Shown here: one piece after another, positions 15,927 through 23,347 of the stretch | Numbering within the stretch: the first letter of the stretch is position 1 | How the letters are laid out: the number at the start of each line of letters is the position of its first letter | Assembly: GCA_020024515.1 (NCBI GenBank) | Contig: JAHHTR010000009.1 | Coordinates: 1 to 33,936 of the forward strand | Direction of reading: 5' to 3' | Origin: Angelakisella sp. | GTDB lineage: Bacteria; Bacillota; Clostridia; Oscillospirales; Ruminococcaceae | DNA length: 33,936 nucleotides | Made by a program: the position numbers and the translations under genes | Notes under the pieces: generated by a model | The model's database searches: none | The model's input: the letters and a program-made list of their open reading frames with translations, nothing else | Told to the model about the DNA's origin: nothing

Positions 15927-17930
15927 ATGAATTATATAGGCAGTAAACTTGAAAACCGATATGTAATAGAAAATCTTATCGGTGTAGGTGGTATGGCTAA
16001 TGTGTATAAAGGCTATGACACAAAAGAAAAAAGACCGGTGGCAATAAAGATACTTCGTGATGAATATGCTTCTAATACTGACTTTATACGTAGATTTCGT
16101 GATGAAAGTAAGGCTATATATTTACTAAATCACCCCAATATAGTTAAGATATATGATGTTATACTTAATACACAAAATCCCGCAATAGTAATGGAATATG
16201 TAAGTGGTACAACTGTTAAAGAGTTTGTAGAGGAACATGGCAGACTATCTGTTGACCAAACAATAAATTTAACAGTACAGCTTTTGCGTGCGTTGAGACA
16301 TGCTCACGAAAACGGTATAGTTCATAGAGATATAAAACCGCAAAATATAATGGTTCCGGGTGACGGCACAGTAAAAGTCATGGACTTCGGTATTGCAAGG
16401 TTTACGATAGCGCAGTCAAGAACTATTACTGATACAGCTATCGGTTCGGTACACTATACAAGCCCTGAACAAGTAAAAGCAGACAGTAACATAGATTACA
16501 GAACTGATATATATTCAACAGGTATAATTATGTATGAGCTTCTTACAGGAAGACTTCCGTTTGATGCAGAGTCCCCTATAAAAATTGCGATGATGCATAT
16601 TGAAAATATACCTGTACCACCCTCTAAACTTAATCCAATAATTCCAAAGGGATTGGAAGAAATAGTTTTGAAGGCTATTGAAAAAAATCCAAACGACAGA
16701 TATAATTCAGCTGATGAGATGATAAAAGACTTGGCGGTGATAGTGAACGATAAAACCGCAGTATTTGGATATGGAAAGTCTAACAAAATAAATACTGAAA
16801 ATAGAATAAATTCGGATAACGATAAGACAGAAATATTCAGTAAAATAAGAGGAGGGCAAACATTGGAAAAGCCAGATAAAAAGAACGTAAGAAAACGAAA
16901 ACCGAGAAAAAAGATTTCATTTTTAGGTATTCTTTTTGGCATAACTTGTGCTTTTGTTGTAGGCTCTCTCCTATATGTAGGTTCGCTTGTTATGGAAAAT
17001 AATCCATTTGAAAAAGTTCCGGAAGTAGATATGCCTAATCTTGTGGGACATGATTATAACCAAGTTTTAAAAGATAATAAATATGATGATTTTACTTTTG
17101 AATTGGAAGTTGAAGAATATAATTCACACTACGAAAAAGGAAAAATATACGAACAATATCCAACTGCGGGTAAACATGTTAAAAAAGGTTCAACAATAAG
17201 ATTAAAGGTAAGTAAAGGTGTAAGGACAATTCCTTTGCCTGACTTTATAAATAAAGAAGGTTCATTGACTCAGGCAAAACTGCAAGAAATGGGAATAAAT
17301 GCTGAAATAGTCAATGTAAAAAGCGATAATACAAAAGAAGGATATATAGTTTCAACAGATCCTCCGGCAGGAAGTGAAGTTCCTGTCGGCAGTGTAATAA
17401 CACTTAATGTAAGTATTGGTAACGGTTCAAAGAAAGCAGTTGTACCTGATGTTGTAACACTGGATATTGAGGACGCAAAGAGAATTATTGTAGAAAGTGG
17501 GTTCAAAGTAGGATATATAACAAAACGAAACGATCTTTTCCCACTAAATGCAGTAATATCACAAACACCAAACTACCCTGCGCCGCTTCCACTTGGTTCA
17601 AGAATAGACTTGGTTATATGTTCTGATGAGGAGACAGTTGAAGGTGAAAATAATAATGATATTATGATACTATGTATGCTTCCGCTAAATATAACAAAAC
17701 AAGTTAAACTTATGGTAGAAAATAATGGTTTTGTTCTTTCGGAAGAAAAAATTGTTCCAAGTGATAAACGTACTATAAGCATACAAGTACCTCATTCATT
17801 TGAAGATGCTAATATAAAAGTTATGATTAATGACCAACTATATATGCACTATATCATCAGATTTTCGCAAAACTCAGAGATATATGAAACAGTGGTAGAC
17901 CATTCATCAGACTTTGTTTTAAAAGAATAA
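15927..17930 (+). CDS. prkC: PASTA-domain Ser/Thr protein kinase (PrkC/Stk)
   Basis: This membrane kinase senses muropeptides or lipid II and controls wall growth, division and dormancy exit. The 667 residues run: kinase domain about 10-272 (glycine loop GVGGMANVY, K41, HRDIKPQN with D135, DFGIAR with D153), a charged juxtamembrane linker, one membrane helix at about 331-355, then outside the cell three PASTA domains (about 366-431, 435-498, 505-568). A further 100-residue region (569-667) does not look like a PASTA repeat and may be a separate ligand-binding or spacer domain. The ATG has GAGGTG upstream. A terminator follows directly. Confidence 0.96.
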   Translation: MNYIGSKLENRYVIENLIGVGGMANVYKGYDTKEKRPVAIKILRDEYASNTDFIRRFRDESKAIYLLNHPNIVKIYDVILNTQNPAIVMEYVSGTTVKEFVEEHGRLSVDQTINLTVQLLRALRHAHENGIVHRDIKPQNIMVPGDGTVKVMDFGIARFTIAQSRTITDTAIGSVHYTSPEQVKADSNIDYRTDIYSTGIIMYELLTGRLPFDAESPIKIAMMHIENIPVPPSKLNPIIPKGLEEIVLKAIEKNPNDRYNSADEMIKDLAVIVNDKTAVFGYGKSNKINTENRINSDNDKTEIFSKIRGGQTLEKPDKKNVRKRKPRKKISFLGILFGITCAFVVGSLLYVGSLVMENNPFEKVPEVDMPNLVGHDYNQVLKDNKYDDFTFELEVEEYNSHYEKGKIYEQYPTAGKHVKKGSTIRLKVSKGVRTIPLPDFINKEGSLTQAKLQEMGINAEIVNVKSDNTKEGYIVSTDPPAGSEVPVGSVITLNVSIGNGSKKAVVPDVVTLDIEDAKRIIVESGFKVGYITKRNDLFPLNAVISQTPNYPAPLPLGSRIDLVICSDEETVEGENNNDIMILCMLPLNITKQVKLMVENNGFVLSEEKIVPSDKRTISIQVPHSFEDANIKVMINDQLYMHYIIRFSQNSEIYETVVDHSSDFVLKE

Positions 17931-17936
17931 TATAAA

Positions 17937-17973
17937 AAATCCTCACCACTTTTTGTATTGTGGGGGGATTTTT
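17937..17973 (+). terminator. Terminator or attenuator between prkC and rsgA
   Basis: A stem of about 12 bp, AAATCCTC-(A)-CCAC with GTGGGGGGATTT and a single bulged A, is followed by a short T-run. It lies only 7 bases after the prkC stop codon and 33 bases before the rsgA start. It may reduce rather than abolish readthrough into rsgA-thiN, since no clear promoter is visible after it. Confidence 0.75.
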
Positions 17974-18005
17974 ACTATATAAACTATAATGGAGGATTTT
18001 TTGCT

Positions 18006-18956
18006 TTGAGTAAAAAATATGAAAATAAAAGAGAGAAAAAAAGCAATGAAGAAAATATATGTAAAATTATAAAAAGTACAGAGGGACTGATAGTAAAAGC
18101 TCTTGGTGGTTTTTATTATGTAAAACTTTTTGAAGATGACAGTATAATAGAATGCAGAGCAAGAGGACTTTTTCGTAAAAATGATATTACACCACTTGTT
18201 GGTGATAAGGTAGTTGTGGAATTGACAGAAAACAGTTTGGGATATGTTGTTGACATAGTAGACAGACAAAACAGCCTTATACGCCCTCCTGTTGCAAATA
18301 TAGAATGTCTTGTTATAGTTTCATCATTTACTGAACCAAAGCCTAACTATCTTGTTATAGATAAGCTGACAGCAATAGCATCAAGAAGAAATATACCTGT
18401 TGTTATCGTATTTACAAAGAGCGGTTTACTTTATGATGAAAGCTATATAGAAACATATAAAAAAGCGGGTTACAAAGTTTTTTGCGTAGACAGTATAACA
18501 AATGATGGAATAAAAGAAGTTAAAAAGATATTTTTGAATGGAATTTATGTTTTTTGTGGAAATTCAGGTGTTGGAAAGTCAAGTTTACTTAATGCAATTT
18601 TTCCTAATTTAGAACTGAAAACAGGCGATATAAGTAAAAAACTCGGAAGAGGCAGACATACGACACGTCATGTGGAATTATATAGCACAGGCAGTGGCTA
18701 TATTGCAGATACTCCGGGATTTTCGGCTATTGAGTTTTTACAGTTTGAAAAGATGTTGAGCGAAGATGTGCAGTACTGTTTTCCTGAAATAGATAAGAGA
18801 ATATCAGAATGTCGCTTTACCGGTTGTAGTCATACGAAAGAAAAAGATTGCGCAGTTATAAAGGCAGTTGAGAATGGAGAAATAGCGCGCAGTAGATATG
18901 AAAGTTACTGTACAATATATGAGGAATTGAAACAGGTGAAAAAATGGGAACTTTAA
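18006..18956 (+). CDS. rsgA: Ribosome small-subunit-dependent GTPase RsgA
   Basis: This circularly permuted GTPase helps mature the 30S subunit. From the TTG at 18006 (GGAGGA 9 bases upstream; no in-frame ATG nearby) it has 316 residues: a charged N-terminal extension of about 25 residues, an OB-fold, the GTPase core with G1 GNSGVGKS (185-192) and G3 DTPG (235-238), and a zinc knuckle C269, C274, H276, C282. The G4 motif, normally NKxD before G1 in this permuted order, reads TKSG (137-140), losing both the Asn and the guanine-contacting Asp. The stop overlaps thiN by 13 bases. Identity is secure. Confidence 0.94.
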   Translation: MSKKYENKREKKSNEENICKIIKSTEGLIVKALGGFYYVKLFEDDSIIECRARGLFRKNDITPLVGDKVVVELTENSLGYVVDIVDRQNSLIRPPVANIECLVIVSSFTEPKPNYLVIDKLTAIASRRNIPVVIVFTKSGLLYDESYIETYKKAGYKVFCVDSITNDGIKEVKKIFLNGIYVFCGNSGVGKSSLLNAIFPNLELKTGDISKKLGRGRHTTRHVELYSTGSGYIADTPGFSAIEFLQFEKMLSEDVQYCFPEIDKRISECRFTGCSHTKEKDCAVIKAVENGEIARSRYESYCTIYEELKQVKKWEL

Positions 18957-19594
18957 TTGAAAATAAAAATGATGCTGTTATTTTTGCCGGTGGGGATTTT
19001 TCAACAGAAGATTTAAAATCTTGTGAAAAAGTAATTGATATTAATAATTCTTATATAATTTGTGCTGATAAAGGTTATGAGTATGCTGTAAACTGTGGTA
19101 TAAAACCGCATATTGTCGTAGGGGATTTTGACAGTACAAGTGAGCCAATGGGAGATTTTGATATAGAGATATATCCTGTGCAAAAAGATGATACGGATAC
19201 TATGATAGCTATAAAATTGGCGATAGAAAAAGGCTATACAAAGATAGCAATATTGGGTGCATTGGGAGGACGATTTGACCATAGTATTGCAAATATTCAA
19301 GCACTTATGTATATAGCAGATAATAATGCAAGCGGTTACATAGTTGACAGTCATCATGTAATAACAGTACTTGGTGATAATGCAACAGTTGATATAAATA
19401 AATTTGATGGTTATTTATCATTGTTTGCAATAACAAATTCTGTTCAAAATCTTAATATTAGAGGTTGTGAATATAATCTCGATAATTACACTTTGGAAAA
19501 TAATTTTCCGCTTGGTGTAAGTAATCAAATAGTAGATGATATTGCAAAGATAAGTATCGATAAGGGAAAATTACTTGTAATACAATATAGTTAA
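18944..19594 (+). CDS. thiN: Thiamine pyrophosphokinase
   Basis: This enzyme converts thiamine to thiamine diphosphate with ATP. The 216 residues show the family motifs ADKGYEYA, VGDFDS (59-64), QKDDTDTMIA (80-89) and LGALGGRFDHSIANI (104-118). The ATG overlaps the end of rsgA by 13 bases, implying translational coupling. In many Firmicutes rpe (ribulose-phosphate epimerase) separates rsgA and thiN; here it is absent. It is the last gene of the def cluster and is followed by terminators. Confidence 0.93.
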   Translation: MGTLIENKNDAVIFAGGDFSTEDLKSCEKVIDINNSYIICADKGYEYAVNCGIKPHIVVGDFDSTSEPMGDFDIEIYPVQKDDTDTMIAIKLAIEKGYTKIAILGALGGRFDHSIANIQALMYIADNNASGYIVDSHHVITVLGDNATVDINKFDGYLSLFAITNSVQNLNIRGCEYNLDNYTLENNFPLGVSNQIVDDIAKISIDKGKLLVIQYS

Positions 19595-19620
19595 ACATTA
19601 CATAAGTATAATAAAATAAA

Positions 19621-19655
19621 AATACTTTTGCAAAATTAAAAGTATTCTGTTTTTT
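19621..19655 (+). terminator. Terminator after thiN
   Basis: A 9-bp perfect stem, AATACTTTT (19621-19629) with AAAAGTATT (19638-19646), is followed by CTGTTTTTT. It lies about 26 bases after the thiN stop. Confidence 0.7.
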
Positions 19656-19684
19656 ACAGAAAACTTTTGTAAGTTCATAAAATC

Positions 19685-19737
19685 AAAACAGCTGTATATT
19701 TATATGATATTAATACATATAGATATACAGCTGTTTT
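19685..19737. terminator. Large bidirectional terminator between thiN and the membrane protein gene
   Basis: A long hairpin: a 15-bp outer stem (AAAACAGCTGTATAT with its complement), one mismatch, then a 6-bp inner stem TATATG/CATATA. T-runs lie on both sides according to strand. Its right end touches the stop codon of the minus-strand gene at 19740, so it would terminate that alaS-linked transcript and back up the thiN terminator. Confidence 0.85.
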
Positions 19738-19739
19738 TT

Positions 19740-20270
19740 TTATTCTATTTTATTTTCTATTTTATTTTCTATTTTATTTTCTATTTTGTTTTCTTGTTTG
19801 TTTTCTTGCAATCTTTGTACTCGTTTACTTGTTAAATATCCCGATACAAAAAGAAGTATCATAAACAGTAGTCCACCACATTGTATAAATGTTTCAGTAA
19901 TACGTGTAGTTTCATTAAGTACTGGTTCAAAAACCATTCCTATACGTGAAAACAGCGGTGTAAGAGTTGTTACAAACAACCTTGAAATAAATACAAGTGG
20001 TTTTTGTTGTGAGGAAATCCAGTAAAATTCCAAAAAGTGCAATAATAACAAAATTATACCACTACCATGTGTTATAAGTAACCAGTACCAAAAATTAAGT
20101 TTTTGTACTGTGGCTATATAGTAGCCAAATTTAAACCAAACATACATTAGTGCGATTGGTAGTAGGTATGTTAATATAGTGCCTATTACAGGAATAGACA
20201 ACATAGTGCTGTATACTATTCCTGCTATTATTGGTGCTGTGGCAAGTGTAATAATTAAATATAAATTCAT
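19740..20270 (-). CDS. Small membrane protein with C-terminal NKIE repeats (unknown function)
   Basis: I do not recognise this protein. From the ATG at 20270 (GAGGGTG upstream) it has 176 residues, though the frame is open to 20288. There are about four hydrophobic segments: two in the first 60 residues, one around 65-85 (WYWLLITHGSGIILLLLHFL) and one near 135-147 (GLLFMILLFVSGYL). After the last helix a basic linker leads to a hydrophilic tail made of repeated ENKI units coded by a 12-base tandem repeat. It lies 19 bases downstream of alaS on the same strand and is probably cotranscribed. The start choice gives a hydrophobic first helix. Confidence 0.7.
   Translation of the reverse strand: MNLYLIITLATAPIIAGIVYSTMLSIPVIGTILTYLLPIALMYVWFKFGYYIATVQKLNFWYWLLITHGSGIILLLLHFLEFYWISSQQKPLVFISRLFVTTLTPLFSRIGMVFEPVLNETTRITETFIQCGGLLFMILLFVSGYLTSKRVQRLQENKQENKIENKIENKIENKIE
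19745..19804. repeat. 12-bp tandem repeat inside a coding region
   Basis: Five consecutive 12-base units read on the + strand as CTATTTTATTTT (three perfect copies), then CTATTTTGTTTT and CTTGTTTGTTTT. On the coding (-) strand they give the peptide units QENK and IENK. The unit is a multiple of three, so copy-number change would keep the frame. Confidence 0.85.
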
Positions 20271-20289
20271 TCTACACCCTCGCAACAAA

Positions 20290-22935
20290 TTATTTCATCA
20301 TTGCACGAATAACATCAGGCATTTGTGCAATAGCTTCGTCTATCTTGAATATATCTATAACGCCACCCATAGCACTATCAGGACGACCGCCACCATTACC
20401 ACCTGTTACAGATGTGATAGCTTTTATTATTTTTCCTGCATGAACACCGTTTGCAACAGCATTTGCACCACAACAAGTACAAACAGCACCTTTGCCGTCT
20501 GTTACAGAGCTTACAACCATAACAACATTGTTGTGGTTAGCTTTTATTCTGTCGCATATAGCACGTAAAGTTTCGTTCTTTGTATCATTTAGAACAAGTG
20601 AAACAAATTTAATACCGTTAATATCTTTTGCTTGGTCAAACAGTCCGTTTATTTGTGTAGCAAGAGTCTTTTCTTCAAGTTCTGCCATTTCTCTTGCTTT
20701 TGCTTTTACCTCTGTTTGTAGGCTAGTTACTTTTTCCGGAATTTCTGTAAACGTACCGCATTTTAGTATAGCTGATGTCTTTTTAAGTATTTCTTTGTCA
20801 TCATTTAGTATTTGAAGTACACCCATACCTGTTGTAGCTTCTATTCTGCGTATACCAGCAGCAACGGAAGACTCACGTATAATTTTGAATAGTCCAAGTT
20901 TTGATGTGTTATCAATATGTGTACCGCCACAGAATTCTATTGAACAGTCTTTCATATTTACAACACGTACAACATCGCCGTATTTTTCGCCAAACAGTGC
21001 CATAGCACCAAGTTTTTTAGCTTCTTCGATTGGCATTTCTGTTGAAGTAACAGTATGTGCCCCCAAAATCATTTCGTTTACTTTGTTTTCAACTTCTGTA
21101 ATTTCGTTATCTGACATAGCTGAGAAGTGGCTGAAATCAAAACGACAGATTTTTTCATCAACGTAAGAACCTGATTGATGAACATGTGAACCAAGTACAC
21201 TTTGCAAAGCACTTTGCAGTAGGTGACATGCTGAGTGGTTACGCATTATTGCCAAACGTCTGTTTTTATTAACTTCTGCAACAACTTTATTACCAATCGA
21301 TAGTGTGCCGTTATCCATTTTTCCGATAGCCATATATAGTCCGGCAGGTGATTTTTTGCAGTCTGTTACTGCAAATACATTTTTGCCACAAGTAATAGTA
21401 CCTGTATCACCAACTTGTCCGCCACTCTCTGCATAGAATGGTGTTTTGTTTAGTATAATTGTAGCTTCATCTTCATCACCGATATTGTCTGTTAGGCTAT
21501 CATGATATACAATAGCAAGTACTTCGGCATCACAAGAAAGCTCATTGTAACCTACAAAGTTTGTTTCGGCATTTACACCTTTTAGTACGTCTTCTGTCCA
21601 TGCAACGTCACCAAGAGCATTTTTTGTAGCTTCTCTTGCTGTTTCTTTTTGTATTTTCATACAAGCATTAAATCCTTCTTCGTCAACAGTTATGTTGTTT
21701 TCTTCTGCAATTTCTCTTGTTAGGTCGATAGGGAATCCATAAGTATCATATAGTTTAAATGCTTCTTCTCCCGGGAAAACGTCTTTGCCTTTGCTTTTAA
21801 CATTTTTAACTATATCACTGCACATAACAAGTCCTGCATCAATAGTTTTTGCAAAACGTTCTTCTTCGTTGCGTATAACTTTTATTATAAATTCTTTGTT
21901 TTCCGATAGTTCAGGATATGCGTTTTTGTTTTCTTCTATAACTGTTTCACATACTTTGTATAGGAACGGTTCTTTGATACCCAATAGTCTACCATGACGA
22001 GCGGCGCGGCGAAGCAGACGACGCAAAATATAACCACGACCTTCGTTTTGTGGAACTACACCATCGCCAATTAGGAATGTTGTTGAACGAATGTGGTCAG
22101 TTACAACACGAATAGATACATCTTGTTTAGCATCTTTTTTGTATTCTACATTTGCAATTTGGCAAATATGTTGAAGAATTTTTTGAACTGTATCTACTTC
22201 AAACAGATTATCAACACCTTGCATAATACAAGCAAGTCTTTCAAGTCCCATACCTGTATCTATGTTTGGGTGTTCAAGTGGTGTGTAGTTACCGTTGCCG
22301 TCACTGTTAAATTGTGTGAATACTAAGTTCCAAAATTCAACAAATCTGTCACATTCACAGCCTACTTTACAGTCAGGACAGCCACAGCCTTTATCATCTC
22401 CTCTGTCAAAGTAGATTTCGGAACAAGGACCACAAGGACCGGAACCTATTTCCCAGAAGTTATCTTCACGACCTAGACGAACCATATGTGAGGGATCTAC
22501 ACCACGTTTTTCTGTCCATATTTTATATGCTTCATCATCATCTTGATATACTGATACATATAGTCTATCAACAGGCAGTTCAAGTACTTTTGTACAAAAT
22601 TCCCATGCCCAAGTGGTTGCTTCTTCTTTAAAGTAATCACCAAAAGAAAAGTTTCCGAGCATTTCAAAATATGTGCCATGACGGGCTGTTTTACCAACGT
22701 TTTCTATATCAGGTGTACGGATACATTTTTGACAGCTTGTTGCTCTGTGGTTTCCGTCCGGTAAAGTTTTTACACCCATAAAATATTTTTTCAGAGGTGC
22801 CATACCTGAGTTTATAAGCAGTAGGCTTGCCTCATCTTGTGGAACAAGTGGAGCAGATGTAAGTCTGGTATGATTTTTGCTTTCGTAAAAGCTCAAAAAC
22901 TTTTCACGAAGTTCATTTAGTCCTGTCCATTTCAT
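20290..22935 (-). CDS. alaS: Alanyl-tRNA synthetase
   Basis: This class II enzyme charges tRNA-Ala and edits mischarged Ser and Gly. The 881 residues are full length: catalytic domain first (LREKFLSFYESKNH, RATSCQKCIRTPDIENVG, EIGSGPCGPCSEIYFDRG), a Cys-rich insertion (GCGCPDCKVGCECD) common in clostridial AlaRS, the editing domain with its zinc motif NHSACHLLQ and CGGTH, and the C-terminal C-Ala/DHHA1 domain ending GGGRPDSAMGG. The ATG has an AAGGAG site, and a consensus promoter lies 77 bases upstream. No T-box signature is seen in the short leader. It appears to be cotranscribed with the membrane protein gene at 19740-20270. Confidence 0.97.
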   Translation of the reverse strand: MKWTGLNELREKFLSFYESKNHTRLTSAPLVPQDEASLLLINSGMAPLKKYFMGVKTLPDGNHRATSCQKCIRTPDIENVGKTARHGTYFEMLGNFSFGDYFKEEATTWAWEFCTKVLELPVDRLYVSVYQDDDEAYKIWTEKRGVDPSHMVRLGREDNFWEIGSGPCGPCSEIYFDRGDDKGCGCPDCKVGCECDRFVEFWNLVFTQFNSDGNGNYTPLEHPNIDTGMGLERLACIMQGVDNLFEVDTVQKILQHICQIANVEYKKDAKQDVSIRVVTDHIRSTTFLIGDGVVPQNEGRGYILRRLLRRAARHGRLLGIKEPFLYKVCETVIEENKNAYPELSENKEFIIKVIRNEEERFAKTIDAGLVMCSDIVKNVKSKGKDVFPGEEAFKLYDTYGFPIDLTREIAEENNITVDEEGFNACMKIQKETAREATKNALGDVAWTEDVLKGVNAETNFVGYNELSCDAEVLAIVYHDSLTDNIGDEDEATIILNKTPFYAESGGQVGDTGTITCGKNVFAVTDCKKSPAGLYMAIGKMDNGTLSIGNKVVAEVNKNRRLAIMRNHSACHLLQSALQSVLGSHVHQSGSYVDEKICRFDFSHFSAMSDNEITEVENKVNEMILGAHTVTSTEMPIEEAKKLGAMALFGEKYGDVVRVVNMKDCSIEFCGGTHIDNTSKLGLFKIIRESSVAAGIRRIEATTGMGVLQILNDDKEILKKTSAILKCGTFTEIPEKVTSLQTEVKAKAREMAELEEKTLATQINGLFDQAKDINGIKFVSLVLNDTKNETLRAICDRIKANHNNVVMVVSSVTDGKGAVCTCCGANAVANGVHAGKIIKAITSVTGGNGGGRPDSAMGGVIDIFKIDEAIAQMPDVIRAMMK

Positions 22936-23011
22936 AACTAATATTTTCTCCTTGTAAAACTACAAAATTAATGTTTTTGTCAAATAATAATTATTAAACA
23001 TATACTACTAA

Positions 23012-23040
23012 ATTATACGTTTTTCTATAAATATTGTCAA
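23012..23040 (-). promoter_or_regulatory. Consensus promoter for alaS
   Basis: On the minus strand a perfect TTGACA (23040-23035) and a perfect TATAAT (23017-23012) are 17 bases apart. This is the best promoter match in the window. Confidence 0.85.
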
Positions 23041-23150
23041 GCAATAGCATAATATATTAATTTGTAATTATCTTAATTTTGTTGCTATTAATAATACTAA
23101 TAGTTACATTTTATTCATTTTTTATTAATACACAAGTTTTGCAATTAAGT

Positions 23151-23347
23151 TATAATAGTCTATATATCAACTAATAAACTATTTTACCTCATCTATTTTT
23201 TTAAAAGTAGTTATGAGGTTTATTTTATTGTGTGTAAATCTGTAATTTTTTACCGATTTAACAAAGGTGACACTACACAATTATCATATATCGGTAATTG
23301 TGCAGTATAGCTAAAATAATATTACTAAATAAGGGAGATGGACATTT
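23151..23347 (+). promoter_or_regulatory. Structured leader of the ABC exporter operon
   Basis: A TATAAT (23151-23156) with a poor -35 may begin the transcript. Downstream are a terminator-like hairpin, ACCTCAT with ATGAGGT (23186-23192 and 23213-23219) followed by TTATTTTATT, and a separate inverted repeat, ACTACACAATTA with TAATTGTGCAGT and one mismatch (23272-23306). A tiny frame, ATG at 23213 to TAA at 23245, encodes ten residues (MRFILLCVNL) but has only a weak ribosome-binding site. The layout could be an attenuator or a repressor operator. This is inference. Confidence 0.45.

Noticed and set aside
19740..19804. CRISPR-like repeats
   Set aside because: Units are 12 bases, directly adjacent with no spacers, and lie in a coding frame.
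22936..23347. T-box leader for alaS
   Set aside because: Looked for the TGGNACCGCG-like antiterminator bulge on the minus strand; absent, and the promoter leaves only a short leader.
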